A stretch of 64,000 bases of DNA, from assembly GCA_006384855.1 (NCBI GenBank), contig VCJN01000004.1, positions 124,001 through 188,000 on the forward strand, written 5' to 3'. Numbering within the stretch: the stretch's first letter is position 1; every line of letters begins with the position of its first letter. The stretch comes from Tetraselmis striata (Eukaryota > Chlorophyta > Chlorodendrophyceae > Chlorodendrales > Chlorodendraceae). The notes below the pieces were generated by a model that saw only the letters and a program-made list of their open reading frames with translations, did no database searches and was not told the origin of the DNA. Both the position numbers and the translations under genes were made by a program. Below, piece by piece: positions 46,989 to 64,000 of this stretch.

Positions 46989-49900
46989 ATGGCGTTAGGC
47001 AATACTGATGCTACCGCAGGCGCTGCCGCACCGGAGGATGGGCCGGCCGAAGATCAACCGGAGGTTGAGGCACCATCGGTGGTGCAGGCGCACCGCGACG
47101 TCTTCAACAAGAGGCTTCGTGAGTATGTGGGGCAACGTCGAGACAACCAGACGTTGCGGACAGAGGCAGAGTACAATGAAGCCATGCAAACCCTCCGTAA
47201 CTTCGAACAAACGTCGAGAGAGGTGGGGCCCGCCGACACGCCGCCTTGTTCGCAGGTTGCCCCCCGATATGGGCCACAGACCTCGCGGGTAGGCGGGTTC
47301 GCGTGTTATCACTGTACAGTCTGACGTTTAGCCGACCCGATCGCGCACCAGCCCGCCCATCCTCTACATAGTACAGTTCCCGACAGTCGACTCTTTTGCC
47401 TCGTTGTTTGCGCCTGGAGCTCCGCTGCCGGCGCCGATTCTACGGTACGGCATGCAACTGGGCGGGCACTTGCGGCCGCCGCCTGCTGTACTGCCGCGCC
47501 GAGCCGAAATAAACTGGCGCCGCGCCTCTGCCATGTACTGAGGTGCAAAGTGCTCTTCTTGTTGGACTGTCCAGCAGGAATGATCGCGGGCCTGGGCTAC
47601 ACAGCGCCGCTTCGATATCCTGACCTGCGGAGACTCCGATGTGCTCATCCAGAGAGGGGACATAAATGACCCTCTGGAGCAGGTGAAGCTTGTCAGTCAG
47701 GCCGGGATGGTCTTCGAACACATCCGGGATTTTCACCTCAAAAGGGGTGCACGCCAAGGTGTACCTTACTGAGCCCTCCCATTGTCCCGCTCTGCTTGCT
47801 GCCACTGCATGTTGGCTACGTACACACCACTAAGTGTACCCTCCCCCCCATCACACTGTGCAGCTCAAGAAGCTTCACAAAATGAATCTGGGAAGGTACT
47901 GCAACATCCCCAGGCGTGTCGTCAAACGTTTCTGCGAAACATGCGTCACCTGCGCCAAGCACAGAACTACTAAGGCTTAGGCCGGTCACCGGCCGATATT
48001 ATTGTCCAAGGGCATGTTCGGGGCCCGTGGCCAGATCGACCTCATCGACTACCAATCATCAGAATACAAGGGCTACCGCTTCCTGCTCACCTACATCGAT
48101 CACAGCATCAAGTTTTGCTTCTGCACTCCGATCCCCAACAAGGAGGTTTGTATGCCACAGTAGCGGGCGAGTTTGATATTTGCGTGCCTATCCAACCTTC
48201 TTGCTTTCGCCTTCCCCCTTTCTTATTTTATCTATGTATCTTATCACCCCGCCCCATCCCTGCAGAAGGATACCACAGCAGGGAAACTGTTTCTACTCTT
48301 CTTTCTCCGTGGGCCGCCTGCCATCCTTCAAGCTGACAATGGTAGAGAGTTCTCCGTGTTGCCGACAAGCAACCGAGCAAGATAATCGGTCTCTCGGAGG
48401 AGGAAGCGAAGGAGGTTTGTGGGCCGTTGTGTAAAAAATAGCATGCTGCTCAGCCTGCATACAAGTGCAAGTCTAAGATATGTGTGTGTGGTGATTGCAG
48501 GTGATTGAAAGCACCAAGAAGCTCTTGCCTGCCTGCCAAATGGTAACAGGGAGAGCTACGCATAGCCCCAGCAACGGCGGCATTGAAAGATTCAACCGCA
48601 CCATTGAGGAGTACATCGCACATTGGTGTGATGAAAACAAGTCCCCCAATTGCCCTTTGACGAAAAGGAGCAGCAGACAGAGGAGCAGGCGCGACAAGAG
48701 CAGCAGCCACAAGAGCAGGAAGACGTGAATGTCTTCAGAACGCCAGCGCCTCTCCCAGTTGGTGAATGCCCGCAAAGCCGTTGCAGTATTGTTGGCCTGC
48801 CATGCTGCGCATGCACTGCGCCATAGCATAAAGTGCTGAGCAATGATTATATCAATGTGATTATAATCAACTCTTTAACTAATATAACAATCGACAGTAG
48901 TATTATCACTACTCTTACTAACGTATGTTAATATTATATATGTTGGGTTTCTATATATAATTACTGCTGCTGCTATTGGGTTATGTATATTAGGTTATGA
49001 TGTTGTACATACTGTTATACGATAATGTCCTCTAGCCAAGGCCATACATTTGATTGTAATGTCTCTCTCTCTCTCTCTCAAAATAATACTTCTTATATTT
49101 TTATGTGTGCTTGCTGTATTATGTATTTATTTTGAATACTATAATTATTATGTAGCAGTGCTAGCTCGTATTCCACAGCATTTATATCATGAACACACAA
49201 GTGCTAACTTATATTTCCCTGCTCCCCGCTCCTCCGTGTACACGAAAAAGATCTGCCCATCACGTCCAGGATTAGCGCGAACGCGCAGCACGATGAGCAG
49301 CTGCTCACTCGCACTGAGGACCAGCCGACACTACGCGCCTACGTCCCAGACCCCAACTTGCCATGGGATCCCGGACACATATTGCGCCCCATGCAAGGCT
49401 TGGTGCGATGGTGGGCATTGCAAGATTGGGATGCTTATCCCCACAGCCGGTCTTGTCAAGGGTCATCAGTGTGCGCGCGGCAAGGCCTTCTACCATGTCA
49501 TATCCACAGGTAACCTGTTGTTGCTGTCAATGTTGTCAGCATGCCCGTTATTTATGGCATGGGTGTGACTGTGTCACTCATGTGTCTTGCACGCAGGTGG
49601 AACGGATGATGGCCACTGCAGCACCGATTGCATGGCTGCTGGGACAGTGGATGTGGTGCCTCGCTCTGTTGAAACGACAAGTGCAGCCACCGTTGCAGCT
49701 GTCTCGTCCCGTGAGTCAGTGGCCCGTAAGAGGCAAAGGTCGCCTGAGGAGCCACCAGTGCTTCCGGCTGCAGCGGCAGAGGCTACTCCACAAGTCCTCG
49801 TGCAAGCACGCGCGGCCGTTGGCGATTGTAGTCCAGTATCTCCCTCCCAGCTGGCCAACGGTCCCGGGCGGCGCGCAATCAGGGCTCAGTGCGGTGCTGC

Positions 49901-50538
49901 ACAGGCCAAGCAGGCTATGGTGATACGTGCCCGGGTCGCTGAAAGCCGGCCCAGCACCGGTGGTGGGTGATGTGGTCAGAGTGCCGTTGGCAAAGGAGGA
50001 CCATGGCAAGGTGGACCCTAGATTCTTGACATGCCTGGTGAGTGAGGTGAGTTATGTTATGCTCCTCTTGTTGTATACTGATGCCAGTTGCACGCAATGC
50101 TTGCTGATGTGTCCTGGTGATGACGCGCACATCTTCTCTCTCAAATGCCCTCCCCAACCCCCTGTTTTGCAGGTGACAGAATGCAATTCTTACAGAGTGG
50201 CTGTGGACGCAGGTGTTATCAAGACCACATATGGGCAGCAACGTTGCACTCGCGCGGGTGGGCTTGGCGGGTGTGGTAGAGAAGTGGAGCGACCAAGCAT
50301 CATGAAAGAAGATCTCCCTCAGAGAAGGTGTAAGATCTGTGTCACTATTTGGGGGCCGAGGAATGATAAATGCACATGTAAAGGGCCGCGTGCCACCAGT
50401 GTGTGCAGTTGCCGCAAAGCTGGTAGGAAATGCAACTCTAGGTGTCACCCTGATATCAACTGCTGTCGGAACATTGAGGACCATGGTGCTGGCACTAGCG
50501 CTCAGGGAGCTGCCACCCCAGTCCGTGTGATGAACTAA
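46989..50538 (+). pseudogene. Ginger-like integrase/transposase gene, intron-bearing and decayed
   Basis: Starts at ATG 46989 (MALGNTDATAGAAAPEDGPA). A zinc-binding H2C2 domain is split by an intron (FEHIRDFHLKR near 47.74 kb; RFCETCVTCAKH near 47.94 kb). The DDE core spans exons 47981-48145 (GQIDLIDYQSSEYKGYRFLL), 48266-about 48400 (AILQADNGREFS) and from 48501 (GRATHSPSNGGIERFNRTIE). A C-terminal block (GDVVRVPLAKEDHGKVDPRF, 49.97 kb) and a Cys-rich tail (CKGPRATSVCSCRKAGRKCN, 50.40 kb) follow, ending at about 50538. D, D and E catalytic residues are present. Damage: an in-frame TAG at 47978-47980, a 2-nt shift just after the DNGREF box and apparent shifts near 48.66 and 49.93 kb. GT-AG introns separate most blocks. 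Introns are unusual for a transposase this close to retroelement integrases. Confidence 0.8.
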
Positions 50539-50842
50539 ATTCTAGAATAAAATAATATTTAACCGAAGTCTCTCTTTAATTTCACTCTAATTTAAAGTTA
50601 ATGGAATCTGCTACTTAATTTGAACTTTCATTGAATTCGAATTAATTTTTCATTAACATGCGGACAGAAACTTACCATATCGCACATGGGCTGGATAGCG
50701 TGGATCCATGTGTAAATGGTCCAAGTACCGCGCTCCATGCGCACATGGGCCGGTCCGTGTGTACATGGTCGTTTGTCGAGGGCAGTCCATGTGTACATGG
50801 GTCAGCCAACGGCCCGTGTTCACATGGACCGTTTCCGGTTAA

Positions 50843-50951
50843 CTCCATGTGTACATGGTACGGGCCATGTGGACATGGGTCAATGGAGGCTCCATGTTCA
50901 CATGGACCCCTCCATGTACACATGGACCGCATGTCCGCATGGATCTTAACA
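50843..50951 (-). repeat. Right terminal inverted repeat
   Basis: Inverted copy of 46456-46565, with the same palindrome array. Subterminal palindromes extend inward to about 50.69 kb, giving about ten units per end. Confidence 0.9.
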
Positions 50952-52207
50952 TATACACCGTATCTGAATAGTTACAGTACACTTGATACTTATTGATGGT
51001 GTCATGTGTCAGTATTCGCGGCTTCGAATCGTGTGGTGTATACGACGGGTTGACATCGTACGAGTCTAGGGAACGGATTAATTAATATTCGCCTTCGATG
51101 ACTCAGTTGCAGATTAGCGACAATAATGCCTACTGGTGGTTATAATGTGGATGATGTGGTTATTGCTGGCCGGAGCCTGGGGCCTAGGTAGGCCGTACGG
51201 AGACTACCGTATACGGTGCACCACAGTCAGTAGTGCAAAGTATTGTCCGACACGCCTGTATGACTAATGTATGTCATGCGACAGCTAAGGGGTCGACTTC
51301 GTCGCGGGTGGCGGTTGTATAGAAATAAAGAATGCTTATCAATGACCTGCTACTGCGAGCGAGGTCGTCATAGCCGTTCGTAAATCGGCTCGAGTACTCG
51401 TTGTGAACTGTTGGGGGTAATTAGACTGTTATCCCTGGCGTACCTTTGATCCGTTAAGCGAGCGCCCTTCCACACAGAAATCCCGGGTCGCTATGGCCGA
51501 CTTCTCGTCCCTGCTCGACTTGTAGTGGCGCTGCTTGCCAATGATTACTCCGCATACAGCAATTATGTCGCGCGCATTATTGTATGAACTACGGGGCACA
51601 CCCGCCGGCATCAGACCCTTTTGGCCTTTTCGTATAGTTGCATATTAATTTGCATGGTACGAACTCCCAACACATGCATCATGGCCTACACATACAACCC
51701 GCATTTTAATGCATAATATGCATATCTTCCAAAAAAAAGGTGAAAGGATCACCACTAACCTATGTATGGCTTGGCATGACCGTACTGTTATTGTAACTAC
51801 ACACAACCTCCCACGACGACGACGGTAGCGTTATTAATTATACTGCGCCACATGGGCAAAATTATACACTCTGCCACGTAAAACGTACGTACTGCGCTTT
51901 ACAACTTACACACATCCCAACAACGCTGGCAGGCACGGGCAGTAGGAGCAGAGTAGGTTGGGGCAAGCAGGCGGTGGGATAATGATACGATGAGTGTGGC
52001 GAGGCGGGTGGTCAGAATAAATTACATAATAGTTATTGATGTTAGGTGGCGCCACACGTGGGTAGCAGGCCACTCAGGCGCCCGGTGCAGTCGGTACGGC
52101 TAATTCAGGCCGGCATTCACAGAGCTGCGATGGCGCACCGGTGCTACGGCCCCTATCGATGTTGCGCGTAATGCAGCGCGCGAAGCACCAATGGCGGCAA
52201 CCACCCC
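50952..52207. other. Spacer downstream of the fusion gene
   Basis: 3' flank of the minus-strand acetate kinase-phosphate acetyltransferase gene (stop at 52208). No gene or repeat recognised. Confidence 0.5.
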
Positions 52208-63613
<11,406 letters not shown>

Positions 63614-64000
63614 GCTGGCCCGCAGGGGGCCCCCGGCCGGGGTGAAGGGTGAGTCGGAGCTGAAAGCCGGTCCGGCGGGGGCCGGAGGGGGCAAGCCGAC
63701 AAACGGCAGGGTTGACGCTTCGCCCAACGTCACGGGGAGCTTGGCGGCGGCCTCAGGCCATTTGCGATCGCGCTACAGCAGCGCACGGCGATCGCAGCTG
63801 CTGCACGTGACGAGTGCATCCCGATGGCGTCCGCTATTACAGGTAGTCGACCGGGGCGGGCGGTCAATCCGGGCTGGCCTCCTGAAGCACCACTCGCAGC
63901 CAGCGCTGACGCGCGGTGCTTTTGTGCTTTGTTTTTCGGCCCCGGAGACAGAAGTTTAGAGTCACTACAGTATCTGAGTATCTCCAGGTAGTAATCCTTA
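63614..64000. other. 5' flank of the fusion gene
   Basis: The reading frame of the first known exon stays open from 63613 back to a TAG near 63767 but has no ATG. The stretch is either 5' untranslated region plus promoter, or the acceptor side of an intron leading to a leader exon beyond the window. Confidence 0.5.

Larger units (their letters stand above)
46456..50951 (+). mobile_element. Ginger-like DNA transposon with palindromic TIRs
   Basis: 4,496 bp from TGTTAAGATCC to GGATCTTAACA. Terminal inverted repeats of about 110 bp begin TGTTA, fitting the TGTNR end of Ginger elements. TATA flanks both ends (46452-46455 and 50952-50955), a candidate 4-bp target duplication, although the left flank is an AT run and so weak evidence. 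The interior encodes a retrovirus/Gypsy-type DDE integrase with H2C2, C-terminal and Cys-rich domains but no gag, protease or RT. That is the Ginger or integrase-only type of cut-and-paste element. The coding region is damaged (see the gene entry), so this copy is probably not autonomous now. Confidence 0.85.

Overview
The window reads as nuclear DNA of a green alga (Chlorophyta). Genes are short GC-rich exons split by many introns, and the intergenic DNA is AT-richer. Lineage clues are a class I fructose-bisphosphate aldolase with a plastid-type leader, acetate kinase and phosphate acetyltransferase coded by intron-bearing genes (known in eukaryotes mainly from chlorophytes and some fungi and oomycetes), split-direct-repeat tyrosine-recombinase retroelements of the kind known from Volvox and Chlamydomonas, and a TTTAGGG-like motif. 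No species can be named. A striking background feature is more than 30 homopolymer G or C tracts of 10-28 bases, mostly in introns and spacers.

Layout. 1-1154: dispersed repeat units ending in G-tracts. 1201-16771 (minus): a tomosyn/LGL-type WD40 protein with a C-terminal R-SNARE motif, spread over more than 20 exons. 18105-19700: decayed copy of a tyrosine-recombinase (YR) retroelement. 19840-20928: 3' end of a non-LTR retroelement ORF with an R2-like zinc-finger plus endonuclease region. 23635-24935 (minus): small one-pass membrane protein. 26412-27490 (plus): 207-residue basic protein of unknown function. 30812-32614 (minus): plastid aldolase. 34126-35203 (plus): HIT-domain protein of the HINT4/aprataxin type. 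35887-36643 (minus): GET1/WRB subunit of the tail-anchored protein insertase. 37022-40258: a young YR element with complete A1-(ORFs)-B1-A2-B2 split direct repeats but no reverse transcriptase. 46456-50951: a Ginger-like DNA transposon with palindrome-built terminal inverted repeats and a decayed, intron-bearing integrase gene. 52208-63613 (minus): one gene of about 16 exons encoding acetate kinase fused in frame to phosphate acetyltransferase.

The main discovery candidate is the acetate kinase-phosphate acetyltransferase fusion. One continuous exon (59659-59977) carries the last 61 residues of acetate kinase, a 24-residue linker and the first strand of the phosphate acetyltransferase N-terminal domain. 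Splice phases agree at every junction except one. Such a protein would join acetyl-CoA to acetyl-phosphate to acetate plus ATP in one chain, an overflow and fermentation route in algae. The second candidate is the pair of mobile elements: a YR element whose internal B1-A2 junction preserves its own circle junction, and a Ginger-like element whose ends are arrays of a 14-bp palindrome. Aldolase supplies plastid carbon metabolism. GET1 and the tomosyn-like protein both act in membrane protein insertion and vesicle traffic, with no sign of a functional cluster beyond neighbourhood.
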